DNA of 64,000 nucleotides from Talpa occidentalis (lineage: Eukaryota; Chordata; Mammalia; Eulipotyphla; Talpidae). Of the stretch, positions 39,160 to 51,552 are shown piece after piece (within the stretch, counting starts at the first letter, position 1; each line of letters starts with the position of its first letter). A model generated the notes under the pieces. It was not told the origin of the DNA and did not search any database. It saw only the letters and a list, made by a program, of their open reading frames with translations. The DNA is taken from positions 61,543,361-61,607,360 of the forward strand of contig NW_023605194.1 in the NCBI RefSeq assembly GCF_014898055.3, read 5' to 3'. The position numbers and the translations under genes are program-made.

Positions 39160-42100
39160 TAGGTTAACAAACAAGGTAATGGAGGAAAATGTACTTTTCT
39201 ATATCATACTAGAAAATTGTATATATTGAATAAACTAACTAGGAATGTTACAGAGAAGGAGAGGTGTCATTTCCCCCACCCCACACAGATGCAGCAACCT
39301 TGGGCTGCAATGTGGTCTCAGAATGCCACGATCAGACCTCCCAAACAGGGGAGCTACTATGCACTAGAGGTGGAGTTGAGGTGATATAACACAGAACTCA
39401 GGCAGGACCTGGACACTTGCTGATGTGGCCCTAACTTACACATCAGTACAGAAGATATGTGGAGGAGAGGCATGTAGAGACACTTGGCAGAGCCATGAGG
39501 GTGACACGTGGGGATGCTGTCCTTGGCAGAGACAATGGCAACTATTTTCTTGATTTGTATGTCTGAATCTCTCTTTCTGTCCCAGACTTGTCCCCTTTCT
39601 TGTGGTTCTATCCAGAGTTACCTTGAATTTATGTCAAGTTTCTCAGCCTCAGCAGCCCCATATAGGGCCAACCCTGTTCGGCTAAGCATTTGCCCAAGAG
39701 GGGATGGGTAATTTTGGTAGTTTTAGTAGGAAACTGTTATTGGGAATACTTTTTTTCTTACTGTATGCACACTAATTCTATTAAAGACCTTTCACACTAA
39801 GGGTCTGCTTTCATTGCCTTTGTTCACATGGATGGCTGGATCCCTTAAGAGCATGTACCCCATAAGTCATGTGTTAACAGGAATAATCTCTTTCCAGCTT
39901 CGTGCCAAATTTGCCACCATTTCTGACTTCGTATTTCCATTAACCATATGAAGAATGCACATTCTTAGGTAACAGAGTAAGCTCAAATGCACAGGCTCAC
40001 CCTTCTTCACAGGAAAATACCTCAGGAACCTTTTCCATCTGATAAACTTTAATTTCTGCACTATCTATCAAGGAATAGAAGTTGGATCTATCAAAGGAGA
40101 GGAATATAATGCCAACTCTGGATTCCATATCTGACAGGAAGTAGAGGACTTGAAAAGCTTACGGAGGTGAAGACACTCTAGTTATATGCCAAGAACATCA
40201 AGAAATGGTGGAAAATATTTCTTTAATTAGTGATTCAATCAAGTGGGTATCTAGTGCAGTGTTTGCTATCATGATGAATTCAATTAATGTCTTCCAGAAG
40301 TTTACATCTTAGTAGGGAAAACAATTAGAGCCATTATCTGACTAAAGGGTCTGGTATTGCCAGTGTGTGCACACCAAGTTCAGGAAACAAAGCAGATTCT
40401 TGTGAAGAAAGGAAAGGGATGAGTTGAGAGTTATACAATTTGGTGGTGCTGGTGGTCAGCAATCCTTCTTCCTGGCAAGAGAAATTGGTAGTTTGTTTTC
40501 CTCTCCCCATTTTATATGGAAGTGGTTCAACTATCTGTGGCCCCTAGCCATGAGCACTCTTATGACAATTCAGCTCTTTCATATGACTCCAGGGCCCAGC
40601 AGCAGATGTAATAGAGAGTAAGCCAATCACATTGGTAAGTTCAACAACAACAAAATCTAAATTCATCCTTGATGAAAGAATACCAGAGGAAAGGGAAGGA
40701 AGAATTGTAGGAGGAGGAAGAGAGACTTGAGATGGAAAGATACATGCTCCTAATGTCTCTTTCTCCTCTTCCTTACCTTCCAAGCAGAGCCAACCCAAAC
40801 AAGCGTAAAGCACTCTGTCATTGACATTCCACCTCCTTGGCAGCATGTCTGCTGTTCTGCATGTCTGCTGCTGGCCCGGGCTCAGCAACCAGGTCTCACT
40901 ATTCCAAGGGACCACCTGCAGGTTTTATTTGCTTTTCAAAAATCTCAAACCTATTTCACATGTGTAAGTTACACAGGCCAAAATGAGAGCCCTACTCATA
41001 TTCTGGGCAACTTCATTACCTCCAATTATCTGCAGCAGGGACTTCTGGAGTAAGCATTTATATTCATACAACACAATTGTATGGTTCCAACTGAAGAATA
41101 AGATTCTGGAATGTAAATGTATGAAATGATAGCATGGGCCAGGCACAGAGAAAAAAAAAAATGGTTATTACTCACAGACCTCCCCTTTACTTAATTTTTA
41201 TCCTATTATCTTTAAAGAGAAATGGTTTTGTTATTTTTTCCCCTTATTATTTCCCTGGAGAAAGGGGCCTGTATTAATTGATAATAGCAATTGCTTTATA
41301 TATCCAATTAAAATCATAGAAGAAGTCTGAATGAAGTCTCATTTGGGAGACATAAGATAAGAGTATCTAGAGAAGTGACAGGAGAAGGTAACTGGAAAAG
41401 ATACAGAATGAGAAATGAACAGAGAAGTCATATTCTTGTCATCAAATAGATACTCAAATTACCTGACAAGCCTGTACTTTCCTTTTTAAAGGTAAAATAT
41501 CTTTTCAAAAGGGAGGCATGATGGGGGTGAAATGTCAGTCTCTTAAATGAGAAAAACTGTAATTCAAGTTTGAAAGTGTATTTTTCCCTTCCTGTTGAAA
41601 GTAGTACCTAACTCTTCCTAGAAAACAGTTACATACCATCTAAGATTTACAGAAAATTCTGGAGCACTATTTCCTTTACTAAGAGGCAGGATGTAATTTA
41701 TTTAATATGAACAAATCATATCTCTTTCTCCTTCATGATTGCAGATTTTGAGAGTTATCAGTTGCATTCTGGATCTTGAGTCAGAAATTTTGCTTCCCCA
41801 CTTAGGGTGATCACAGTGTCTCTGTGATTCCTTAGGTCAGAGTTGCTCATAGTCTATCCTATGACATATTGATTGTTATTAGACAAAATAAGTAGCAATG
41901 ACATTCTTTGGACAAACACATATTTAAATTGTCTGTTATAAACAAAATTAAATAGGGCTTCTCAGAATCCTTAATATGATTATATACAGTGTGATTCTTC
42001 AAAGGAAAGATGGCATGAAATTATTATTAGTTTAATTTTAAACTACAAGTTGCAAAATAATAAAGAGAAAAATAGCAAGTATTGCTTCTATTTCAGACCT

Positions 42101-42239
42101 GCATTTCCACTCCCCAGGGGAGACTGCCAAGAGTTTTTTATATATCTGTCCTGAAATGTTCCACATGTGAGCTGGCATATCTACTCCCCTCTTTAAATAG
42201 GAAACCCAATCGTACTCTACCGATTGTTCTGTAACTTTG
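39160..42239. other. Intronic, nothing recognised
   Basis: This is the longest stretch without an identified repeat in the upstream intron, somewhat richer in GC at 39280-39700 and 40420-40920. No renalase-like exon was found on the minus strand. A possible old DNA-element relic is near 41840-41980. Confidence 0.5.
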
Positions 42240-42745
42240 TTCATTTAACATCTCTTGGATAGCTCTCTATCAGTTCTTGTGATCCTATTTACTTTAACAG
42301 TATGGAATTACCACCACTATTCGTCAGTCTTCCACTGAGGATGTTTTGTTTTATCCAATTTGCTGCTATAATAAACTATGCTGTAAAGAGTACATTTATG
42401 TGTATATTTTTGTTGTTTTTATCTGAGATTGTCTATGAGATAACTTCCTAGAAATAGAACTGTTGAAGCAGAGTAAACAAATTTTAAATTATTTTAGATA
42501 TAGCTAAATGGTTCTCCAAAACTGCACTCTCTTCAACAGCACACGAGAGCCCTTGTTTTTCCATATGCCTACCAGCACTGGGCAATTTTTGTTAATCTAC
42601 CAGGTTAAAACATATATTATTTTACTCTTAGTTTTTAATGAATTATTTATGAGTATGATTTTTCACATACAAACCCAATTCATATATTCTTTTTCAGTGA
42701 TTTGCCTTGTTCTTTTTCTCCTGGCAATAAGAGTGCCAACATAAG
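42240..42745 (-). mobile_element. Old L1 3' fragment
   Basis: Reversed L1-like sequence: ctgctataataaactatgctg, tcctagaaatagaactgttg, ccagcactgggcaatttttg. Diverged, with limits uncertain. Confidence 0.65.
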
Positions 42746-42977
42746 GAACACTACAGATTAAATCAGAGTTAACTGAGAGGTTCGGGGATTGGCACACATA
42801 AAGTGTTGGTCAAATGTTATTTGGAAGACTTACCTGTCAGGGCTGACTCATTTCCATTTCAGGGGATTAAAGTTATTGAGGTTTAACTGACTAACATCTT
42901 ACCTTCCACTTCATTGATGGGAAATCTAAATCTCAGAAAACAGTGCATCATGGGAGAAAAGTATGTACCAGAATCAT

Positions 42978-43150
42978 AGTATTTATCACATTGTACTTTA
43001 ATTATCTATTACATTTCTGTCTTCCCTGTGGTCTGAGAGTTATCTGAATTTATGGATCTTGTCTTACTTTTTTTACATTTCTGATATATACCTCAGCTCT
43101 TGGCACATGCAAATAACCAACATTTGTTGAATATTTGGATGGACAGTTGA
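42978..43150 (+). mobile_element. L2 LINE 3' end
   Basis: tatttatcacattgtactttaattatc...ctcttggcacatgcaaataa...tttgttgaatatttgg follows the L2 3' end. Confidence 0.7.
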
Positions 43151-44117
43151 ATGAAGTGACAGTTCTGTTGTCTGCACCGAGGGGGACTTGGATAGGTAGA
43201 GCCAGCTTTCCTCCATCTACTGAATAAACAGTATGGAGTCAGCTCTACTGGATAAAACAACCACAGATTTAAAATCAGAGGTCAGTGAATGCTCACAGTT
43301 GAACAATTATACCTCTGGTTCTATATGTGACCCTAAGAAACTTTCCATCAATGAGTTAAAAATAGTAGCTTAAAAAAACACCTCACATACTATTAGTTCT
43401 TCTCTCTTTTGGTCTTTGACTTGTTTATTCTAGTCTTGGGAGTACTAATCTCTCTATGGGGTATGCAATTTCCATTTTAAATAAAGACTAGGAAGGGAAA
43501 TTTTAAAGCTGATACACGTGTATATTTGTAATCCTTGTTATTCCAGGCTATATATATTTATATTTGTTATGTTCAACAAGACATAGAGACATCCTCTAAA
43601 CAATTTCATATAAGATAACCATTCTGATAGACATTTCACTAAATATAAACAAGTACGTAAAACCTCACATGATGAATTGAAAATAAAATGAAAATTCCTC
43701 TAAAGTCCATACTCCTAATTTCAGAAGATGTCTCTCCATAGCTTCAATATAAGTAAATGTATACAAATTCAGGAAATAATCTTTCTGTAAACAATGGAAA
43801 ATTGTTCACAGAAGAGTGTGTTCTGCCTTTTCTAGCCAACTGAGAAAGTAAATGATAACATTCAACAGTAATCCAAACTTCTTGAATAATAAACAACATG
43901 CTGCCTTTTTCTGCAAAATTGTGAGTGTTGGTTGCTAGAGGCTTTGGGATGCAGTTAGGAGGATGGGGACAGGAACATGGTTAGACTACTGGGGATAATT
44001 TTCTATTTATTAGAACATTGCCAAATCCTGAGAGTACAGTAGATGTAAGAATTAAGGTGTCAAATCAAATCTTCAAAACAGAAAAGACTTCCTCATAGAA
44101 AAGGTGATCGGTCAATG

Positions 44118-44162
44118 GAGAGGGCTGACTTATAGAGGGCTGAGTTATAGAGGGATGAGAGG
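44118..44162 (+). repeat. Short tandem repeat, period about 15
   Basis: Three successive units of agagggctgacttat, agagggctgagttat, agagggatgag. Confidence 0.85.
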
Positions 44163-44473
44163 CAAGCTAGGCCTGGGGGTTGGAAGAATTTTAGGGAAAA
44201 AAATATACATTATCTAGGCAAATTGATTTAATATTTTATTTCCTACTGGGTTTCAATAAGGAGCTCAAACCAGGTCGCAAATTGTGAAGGTCTTCTGCAG
44301 AGTAATCTACTAATAGATTAAAGAGCCCAGTAGCTCTTAGAGAGAAGATGTGGGATAGTATAGTTGAAACTGACCTTCTGGCTAGTTGTGAGGATGATAT
44401 AAGGGAATGTCTTTTTGGTGGACATCACCTGCTCAGCATGCATGGGCTCTCCTGTCACAATAGTATCCACATT

Positions 44474-44764
44474 TTATTTATTTAATTTAATTTTATTTTT
44501 TTAAAGATTTATTTATTTATGCATATAAGAGCTGGGATACAGGCCAGAGATATGGGGGTGAGAGGACTCACCAGAGACAGAGCAGGGAGCCGAACAGGCA
44601 GACTGACTGAAATACATTGCTGAGGTGAGCAGCAGGCAAGACAGGAGAGGTCTGCTGCACCATGTGGGTTTCTCCCTGGCCTGTCGGGGATCGAACAACT
44701 GCTGCAGAGGCTGTGGATTGCCTCATAGTGCGGTGCTCAACTCCTTGTGCCACCAGGGAGGCTC
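44474..44764 (-). mobile_element. tRNA-derived SINE
   Basis: Minus-strand full copy with an extended T/A-rich tail on the left. A perfect 12-bp target-site duplication, AGTATCCACATT, lies at 44462-44473 and 44765-44776. Confidence 0.94.
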
Positions 44765-45385
44765 AGTATCCACATTATATTTTAGGGGATCACCTCTCCC
44801 CTTCTTTCAGTATTGTAAGGGTGGCCTAAGTTAAACTGATAAGTAAATGCTCCTCTGGGTCACAGTGATTGGTTCAGCCATGGGTACAAAACTCAAATCA
44901 AGTCAGTCAGGTCAATGAGATTCAATTCAAGGAGTAATGTTGAGCTTTTGGGGAAATGGGCCTTTTTTTTTTTGTCAGCCATGGCACTGGAACACTTGGT
45001 TTTATCTGGTGTCACCAAGAATGAATCATCCAGGAGAAGTTAGAGACAAGAAATGGATAGAAACTAAGTCATTTTGATGTTGATTGAATCAATGCAGGAT
45101 ATGCCTAAAGTTTTACAAAGGGTTTTTTTAGGGACAATATGAATAAATTCTGGTTTTTGGTTTTTTTATTTTAAGCCAGCAGAGTGGGTTTTATGTCACT
45201 TGCAACCTAAATTATCTTTAGTATATGAAGTATCTCTCACTATGTCTGGCAAGTGTATGATTATTCCTACAAATCAGTTTTCTTTCTTTCTTTTCTCCTG
45301 TCCTCTTGTCTGCTCTTAATCTTATGTTATATTTCCAGTAGATAAAGATAACTGGATCTTACAACTTACTTAAAAAGCATGACCA

Positions 45386-46588
45386 GAGGGGCGGAGCAAC
45401 ATGGCGGCGAGGAGACGCTGCGAGTAAGATCTCCCATTAAAAAAAGTTAATAGGGAGGAAAAGCGGCAGGTCCCAGTGAGAACAGGGAAGATAAACGGAC
45501 GACTCCAGCAAACTACCCGAAGAAGAAAGTGGCCATAAAAGAGGACCAGAAGGGAGGAAAGCGCAGAACCCTGCTCCCCTCCCCCACCCACAGAGTCGGC
45601 ACTCTCCGACCAGCAGAGAGGAGGAAAAAAACAAGCTAAAACGACCAACAAGAACAAACTACACAGCAAGCGGGACTGTGAGTGGAAAGGAACTATTTCA
45701 GCCACCACACCCCGTGAACGGGAGCTGTGGAGAACCCTGCAGGATTCGCCGCGGCGGTGAGCGAACGGCTCCGGGCGCCATTAGAGAAGAACAAAGAGAC
45801 TCTGGAGGAGACCCGCACTCAGCCCCGGGCCGGCTGGTAAGCTTGTGCGGAAAAGCAGCGTGCTTTGCGCGCTTGAAAAGCAAACGCGGATCGGGATCGC
45901 AGCTGCCCAGGTCCCCGCGCCTGCGACCTAGGCTTGCGGGGAGACGCGCAGAGGCCCTCACTGAGGTGAAAGTCCCTCACTGAGTAAGCAGGAACCAGGC
46001 GCCCAGGCACGGGAGCAGGTGCAAAAGGCGCCATTCCCGGCGCCACTGAACTGGGCTACAGCCCACGTCCTGGACCTGAGGGCTTTGGAACTGAGACCCG
46101 GGGCATGAAATTAGGGGCATGGGTTCCCCACGACGGTGGGGCACAAGGCAGACACAGCACCCCAAAGCCGTTGAGGTTTACCCTACCATTCCTGCTCTGT
46201 TCCCTGTCCCACGGGGTGGGGGGAGGCGAAAAACAGCCCCCCCAAGGACAATAGGAGAGATCTCTGGCGCCACCTAGCGACCAGGAAAAAAAAGTCACTA
46301 ACACCCCATAGAACAGGGAAATTTCTTAAGACTGCTTGAAAAGGGCAGAAGGCTCCCGGAGGAGACAGTGGCCAGCTGGGAAGTTAGCCCACGCCAGGCC
46401 CCTTCCAACCAGCAGTCTGAGCCCACAGAGGGAACAGGCACCCACGGCCGGGGCAGACCGGGCGTGCAGAAGAGTGTGCCTGAGACCGGAAGCGCAGGGA
46501 CTGAGTCCCACGTCGCCATTTTAGAACAGGGACATTTCTTCAGTAAAGACTGCCTGAAACCAGCAGAAAGCCCCCTCAGAAGCCAGAG
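45386..46588 (+). promoter_or_regulatory. L1 5' UTR / internal promoter
   Basis: This is about 1.2 kb of GC- and CpG-rich sequence in an otherwise AT-rich window. It precedes L1 ORF1 and begins at the target-site duplication. Close to the start is AACATGGCGGCG (45399-45410), which fits the YY1 core ATGGCGGC. In primate L1s a YY1 site at the same place directs accurate transcription initiation. The 5' end reappears at 63595 in a second element. Confidence 0.8.
45398..45410 (+). promoter_or_regulatory. YY1-like site at the L1 start
   Basis: CAACATGGCGGCG, about 13 bases into the element, matches the YY1 consensus core ATGGCGGC. YY1 binding at the extreme 5' end of human L1 positions transcription initiation at +1. 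The role here is inferred by analogy. Confidence 0.6.
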
Positions 46589-47659
46589 ATGGCTCCTGGA
46601 GGAGCCAGAGGGGAGCGGAGAAGTTCACCCAAGATGCCGGCCAGTCTGAGCAACACAGTGTCCCAATGCATACGACAAATTAGAAAACAGACAGTAGGGA
46701 ATAGAAGAACCACACGCAACCTAACAACTCCTCAGGAAAAAAGCACACCACAAAAAGAAAACCACCCTCCAGATTACAACGACAGTAACTTGGAAGAACT
46801 TCTGAGACTTCCAGAAAGAGAATTTAAAATTGCTGTGATTAAAAAACTGACAGAAGTCATAAAGGAAAACAATGATATGAGAAAAATAATCAACGATCAG
46901 AAGAATGAAATTGAGTCCGTAAAGAGGGAAGCAAAAGAAACACAGGAGATCAAAGAATTAATGGAGGAACTAAAGAACTCTGGGAAAAGCAATGAAAGCA
47001 GAATAGATGAAATGGAAGAACGAATAAGTACTCTTGAAGACACAGAAATAAAAAGAACCAAAACAGAAAAGGAAAGAGAAGTACAAAGGAAAAAGAAGGA
47101 AGAAAGACTTCGGGAACTATCTGACTCCATGAGGAAAGGAAATATAAGAGTTATAGGAATTCCAGAAGGAGAGGAGAGAGATGTAGGAACAGAGAAAATA
47201 TTCCAGGAGATAATTGAAGAGAACTTCCCAAATGTGAAGAAGGAGCTGAAAATTGATATACAAGAAGCAAGAAGAACACCAAACTTCCACGACAAAAGGA
47301 AAAATACAGCAAGACACATAATAGTAAAGCTCCCAAGAATCCAGGACAAGGAAAAAATAATGAAGCTGGCAAGAGGGAAGAAACAGATAACATTCAAAGG
47401 AAAACCAATCAGGCTGACATCGGACTTCTCTGAAGAAACACTACGGGCAAGGAGAGAGTGGAGGGACATAGTCAACAGACTCCAAGAAAACAAATGCCAA
47501 CCAAGAATACTCTATCCCGCAAAGCTCTCCTTCCTCTATGAAGAAAGAATAAGGACCTTCCCAGACAAACAGAAACTCTGGGATTTCATTAAGACTAAAC
47601 CCCCACTCCAAAAAATACTACAAGGAATCCTAAAGCCAGAACCTCAGAGGGACGAATAA
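46589..47659 (+). CDS. L1 ORF1p, intact
   Basis: This is the nucleic-acid chaperone and RNA-binding protein of LINE-1, which coats L1 RNA as trimers in the cytoplasmic ribonucleoprotein. The frame is open for 356 codons from ATG at 46589. An ATG at 46634 (residue 16, MPASLSNTV) is an equally plausible start. In order: a basic, disordered N-terminus (about 1-65); a Lys/Glu-rich coiled coil (about 68-180); an RRM domain opening with NIRVIGIPEGEER near 185 and continuing to ARHIIVKLP near 241-249; and a C-terminal domain with TLRARREW near 284 and RILYPAKLSF near 306-315. These match the family's canonical blocks, and the length is normal. It ends 66 bases before ORF2, the usual short inter-ORF spacer. 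There are no internal stops. Confidence 0.94.
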   Translation: MAPGGARGERRSSPKMPASLSNTVSQCIRQIRKQTVGNRRTTRNLTTPQEKSTPQKENHPPDYNDSNLEELLRLPEREFKIAVIKKLTEVIKENNDMRKIINDQKNEIESVKREAKETQEIKELMEELKNSGKSNESRIDEMEERISTLEDTEIKRTKTEKEREVQRKKKEERLRELSDSMRKGNIRVIGIPEGEERDVGTEKIFQEIIEENFPNVKKELKIDIQEARRTPNFHDKRKNTARHIIVKLPRIQDKEKIMKLARGKKQITFKGKPIRLTSDFSEETLRARREWRDIVNRLQENKCQPRILYPAKLSFLYEERIRTFPDKQKLWDFIKTKPPLQKILQGILKPEPQRDE

Positions 47660-47725
47660 CAACGAAAGAAGGCCAAAAAAAAAAAAAAGTTATTAAAAGA
47701 ATAAATAAAATCAAAGACAAACACA

Positions 47726-50700
47726 ATGGCAAATACAGATGCTAACATATCAATATTAACTCTAAATGTAAATGGACTAAACGCTTCAATAAAAAGACAC
47801 AGAGTTGCAGCCTGGATTAAGAAACAAAACCCAACCTTTTGCTGTCTCCAGGAAACACATTTAGCTACAAAAGATAAAAATAGGCTCAAAGTCAAAGGAT
47901 GGAAAACAATCCTACAAGCAAATGGGCCAAAAAAGAAAGCAGGAACAGCTATACTTATATCAGATAAAACAGACTTCAAACTCAAAAAAATAAAAAGAGA
48001 CCCCAATGGTCATTACATTATGATCAAGGGGACAATACTTCAAGAACAAATAACACTCATTAACATATACTCACCCAACGAAGGAGCACCAAAATATATC
48101 AGACAACTGTTGTCCTCTCTGAAAACAGACATCAGAGAAAACACATACGTAGTGGGAGACTTCAACACACCACTATCAACAATGGATAGATCAACAAGAC
48201 AAAAAATAAGTAAAGAAACTAAAGCTCTAAATAAGGACCTAGAGCATTTGGGCTTAACAGACATCTATAGAACACTAAACCCCAAAAAAAACGGAGTACA
48301 CATTTTTCTCAAGCGCACACGGATCATTCTCCAGGATCGATCACATACTGGGGCACAAGACAAACATCAACAGATACACCAAGATTGAAATCATACCAAC
48401 CATCTTTTCTGACCATGAAGGCATCAAACTAGAAATAAACCATAAAAGGAAGGCAAGGAACTTTCCTACCTCATGGAGATTAAAAACCACACTACTGGAA
48501 GACCACTGGACTAATGAGGAGATCAAAGAAGAAATTAAAAAATTCTTTGAATTGAATGACAAGGAGGACACCAATATCCTAAATGTATGGGATGCAGCAA
48601 AAGCAGTAATAAGAGGAAAATATATAGCAATAGAAGCTCACATCAAGAAATAAGAAAGAACTCAAAGAAACAACCTAATCTCGAAGCTCAAAGATCTAGA
48701 AAAAGAACAACAAAAAAAAACCCAAAACCAGTAGAAGAAAAGAAATAATAAAAACCAAAGCAGAAATAAATGAAATTGAAACTAAAACTACAATCCAAAA
48801 GATCAATGAAACCAAGAGCTGGTTCTTTGAAAAAAATCAATAAAATAGACAAACCCCTAGCCAGGCTCACAAAGGAAAAAAGGGAGAAAGCACAAATAAA
48901 CAGGATCACAAATGAAAGAGGAGAAATCACAACGGACACAGCAGAAATCAAAAGAATAATCAGTAACTACTATGAACAGTTATATGGAAACAAGTTCAAC
49001 AATCTAGAGGAGATGGACAAATTCCTACAACTCTACAATCACCCAAAGCTAGATAAAGAAGAAATAGAACACCTAAACAGACCAATTACAAGCAGCAAAA
49101 TTGAAATGGTAATCAAAAACCTCCCCAAAAACAAAAGCCCAGGACCTGATGGATTTTACAAATGAATTCTACCAAAGATTCAGAGACGAATTAGTGCCTA
49201 TCCTTCACAAACTCTTCCAAAAAATTGAGAAGGAAGGGACAATACCAAACACGTTCTATGAAGCCAACATTACACTAATACCAAAACCGAACAAGGACAA
49301 CACAAAAAAGGAAAACTACAGGCCAATCTCCCTAATGAACACTGATGCAAAAATCCTCAATAAAATTTTAGGCTATCAGAATCCAACAATGTATCCATAA
49401 GATAATTCACCACGACCAAGTAGGATTCATTCCAGGGACACAAGGATGGTTAACATCCGAAAATCAATCAACGTTATCCAACACATCAACAAAAAGAAAT
49501 ATAAAAACCATATGATAATATCAATAGATGCTGAGAAAGCTTTCGACAAAGTGCAACACCCATTCATGATAAAAGCCCTTGAAATTCTTGGGATACAAGG
49601 AACATACCTCAACATCATAAAGGCCATCTATGACAAGCCAACAGCCAGTATCATTCTCAATGGTGAAAAGCTGAAGGCAATTCCATTAAGATCTGGAACA
49701 AGACAAGGATGTCTACTCTCACCACTGCTTTTCAATATAATACTGGAAGTCCTAGCCAGAGCAATAAGACAAGAGAAAGACATCCAAGGAATCCAAATAG
49801 GAAAAGAAGTCAAACTATCACTATTTGCAGATGATATGATAATATACGTAGAGAACCCCAAAAACTCCACAGAAAAACTAATTCAACTAATCAATCAGTT
49901 CAGTAAAGTGGCAGGATACAAAATCAACACGCAAAAGTCAGTAGCCTTCCTATACACAAACAATAAATCTGAAGAAGAAGAAATAAAAAAAAACATCCCT
50001 TTTATATTGAAACAAAAAAAATCAAATATTTGGGAATAAATCTAACAAAAGAGGTAAAGGACCTATACAAAGAAAACTATAAGACACTGTTAAAAGAAAT
50101 AGAAGAAGACACAATGAAATGGAAAGACATCCCCTGCTCATGGATTGGAAGAATAAACATTATTAAAATGGCCATCCTACCAAAAGCAATATACAGATTC
50201 AATGCTATTCCAATCAAAATTTCAATGTCATTCTTCAAAGAAATAGAACAATTATTGATGAAATTCATATGGAATCACAAAAAACCCCGAATAGCCAAAG
50301 CTCTACTGAAAGAAAAAAGAAGGCAATGGAGGCATCACACTCCCAGACTTCAAACTATACTACAAAGCCATAATCATCAAAACTGCATGGTATTGGAACA
50401 AGAACAGACATACAGACCAATGGAATCGAATAGAAAATCCAGAAATAAACCCACAGATTTATGGTCAACTAATCTTTGACAAAGGAGCAAAGACTATGCA
50501 CTGGAGCAAAGAAAGTTTGTTCAATAAATGGTGCTGGGAAAACTGGGTCGCTACATGCAAAAGAATGAAGCTTGACCACTACCTCACACCATACACAAAA
50601 ATCAACTCAAAATGGATTAAAGAACTAGACATAAGACCTGAAACCATAAAATATATAGAAGGAAATATAGGTGAAACACTACGTGATTTGCACATCAAAG

Positions 50701-51552
50701 ACATCTTTACAGACACATCACCCAAAGCAGTGATAGTGAAGGCAAAGATAAACAGCTGGGACTACATCAAATTAAAGAGCTTCTGCACAGCAAAAGAGAC
50801 AATAACAAAAACAAAGAGAAACCCCACCAACTGGGAGAACATTTTTGCACCCAACACTAATGATAAAGGACTGATCACAAAAATCTGCAAAGAGCTGATG
50901 AGACTCAACAACAGCAAAGAAAATAATCCAGTTAAAAAATGGGCAGAAGAGCTAAAAGAAACTTCTCTGAAGAGGAAATGCAAATGGCCAAAAGGCTTAT
51001 GAAAAAATGTTCAACATCACTTGTCATCAGGGAAATGCAAATCAAAACTACCATGAGATACCATCTCACACCAGTGAGAATGGCACATATTAAAAAAACT
51101 AGCAACAACAAATGTTGGCGAGGGTGTGGAGAAAAAGGAACTCTTCTGCACTGTTGGTGGGAGTGCAAACTGGTCCAACCACTGTGGAGAGCTGTGTGGA
51201 GATTTCTGGACCTACTAAACATAGAGCTTCCATATGATCCAGCAATTCCACTCCTAGGTATCTACCCAAAGGACACAGAAACATCAATCCAAAGAACACC
51301 TGCACCCCTATGTTTATAGCAGCACTGTTTACAATAGCTAAGCTTTGGAAACAACCCAAATGCCCAAAAATAGATGACTGGATCAAGAAGATGTGGTCCA
51401 TATACACCATGGAATATTACTCAGCATTCAAAAAAGATAAGCACATGCAATTTGCAGCAACATGGATGGCGCTGGAAGGGATCATGCTCAGCGAAATAAG
51501 CCAAAAAGAAAAAGAAAAATACCGGATGGTCTCACTCATAGCAGGAATCTAG
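47726..51552 (+). pseudogene. L1 ORF2p, multiply frameshifted
   Basis: LINE-1 ORF2p nicks target DNA and reverse-transcribes L1 RNA at the nick. The endonuclease begins at ATG 47726. N14, E43, D145 and N147 of the APE-type active site are visible. The frame is then lost at an eight-A run (48284-48291). Reverse transcriptase follows in pieces (48770-49165, 49149-49400, 49446-50039, 50030-50479), with the catalytic FADD at 49824-49835. The C-terminal part has a Cys/His knuckle of pattern C-x3-C-x7-H-x4-C at 51113-51167. Inferred lesions are: +A 48284-48291; TAA at 48651; +A 48712-48720; +A 48830-48836; +T 49154-49157; +1 near 49371; -T near 49449; -A 50014-50021; two losses near 50312-50330; -A 50954-50957; -T near 51287. 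Most are in homopolymers. Lesions were inferred from the family reading frame and, near the 3' end, from sister copies. Confidence 0.93.

Larger units (their letters stand above)
43151..45372. other. Intronic, mostly unrecognised
   Basis: Apart from the SINE at 44474-44764 and the short repeat at 44118, nothing can be named. Confidence 0.5.

Noticed and set aside
40544..40915. 123-codon minus-strand frame, considered as a missing RNLS exon
   Set aside because: The residues do not match any renalase segment I know, and the frame and splice sites do not fit the split Glu codon required.
45370..45708. 112-codon antisense frame in the L1 5' UTR, with a 111-codon counterpart at 63592-63927
   Set aside because: Both begin at GTG, not ATG. 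They have no early ATG and run through the L1 boundary into unrelated flank, so they are unlikely translated as such.
45698..45961. 87-codon antisense frame in the L1 5' UTR
   Set aside because: It starts at GTG and reflects GC-rich sequence with few stops. Only the ATG-started frame beginning at 45781 and 64000 was kept as a finding.
46897..47493. 198-codon frame antisense to L1 ORF1
   Set aside because: Shadow of the A-rich, low-stop ORF1 coding strand; no independent signal.
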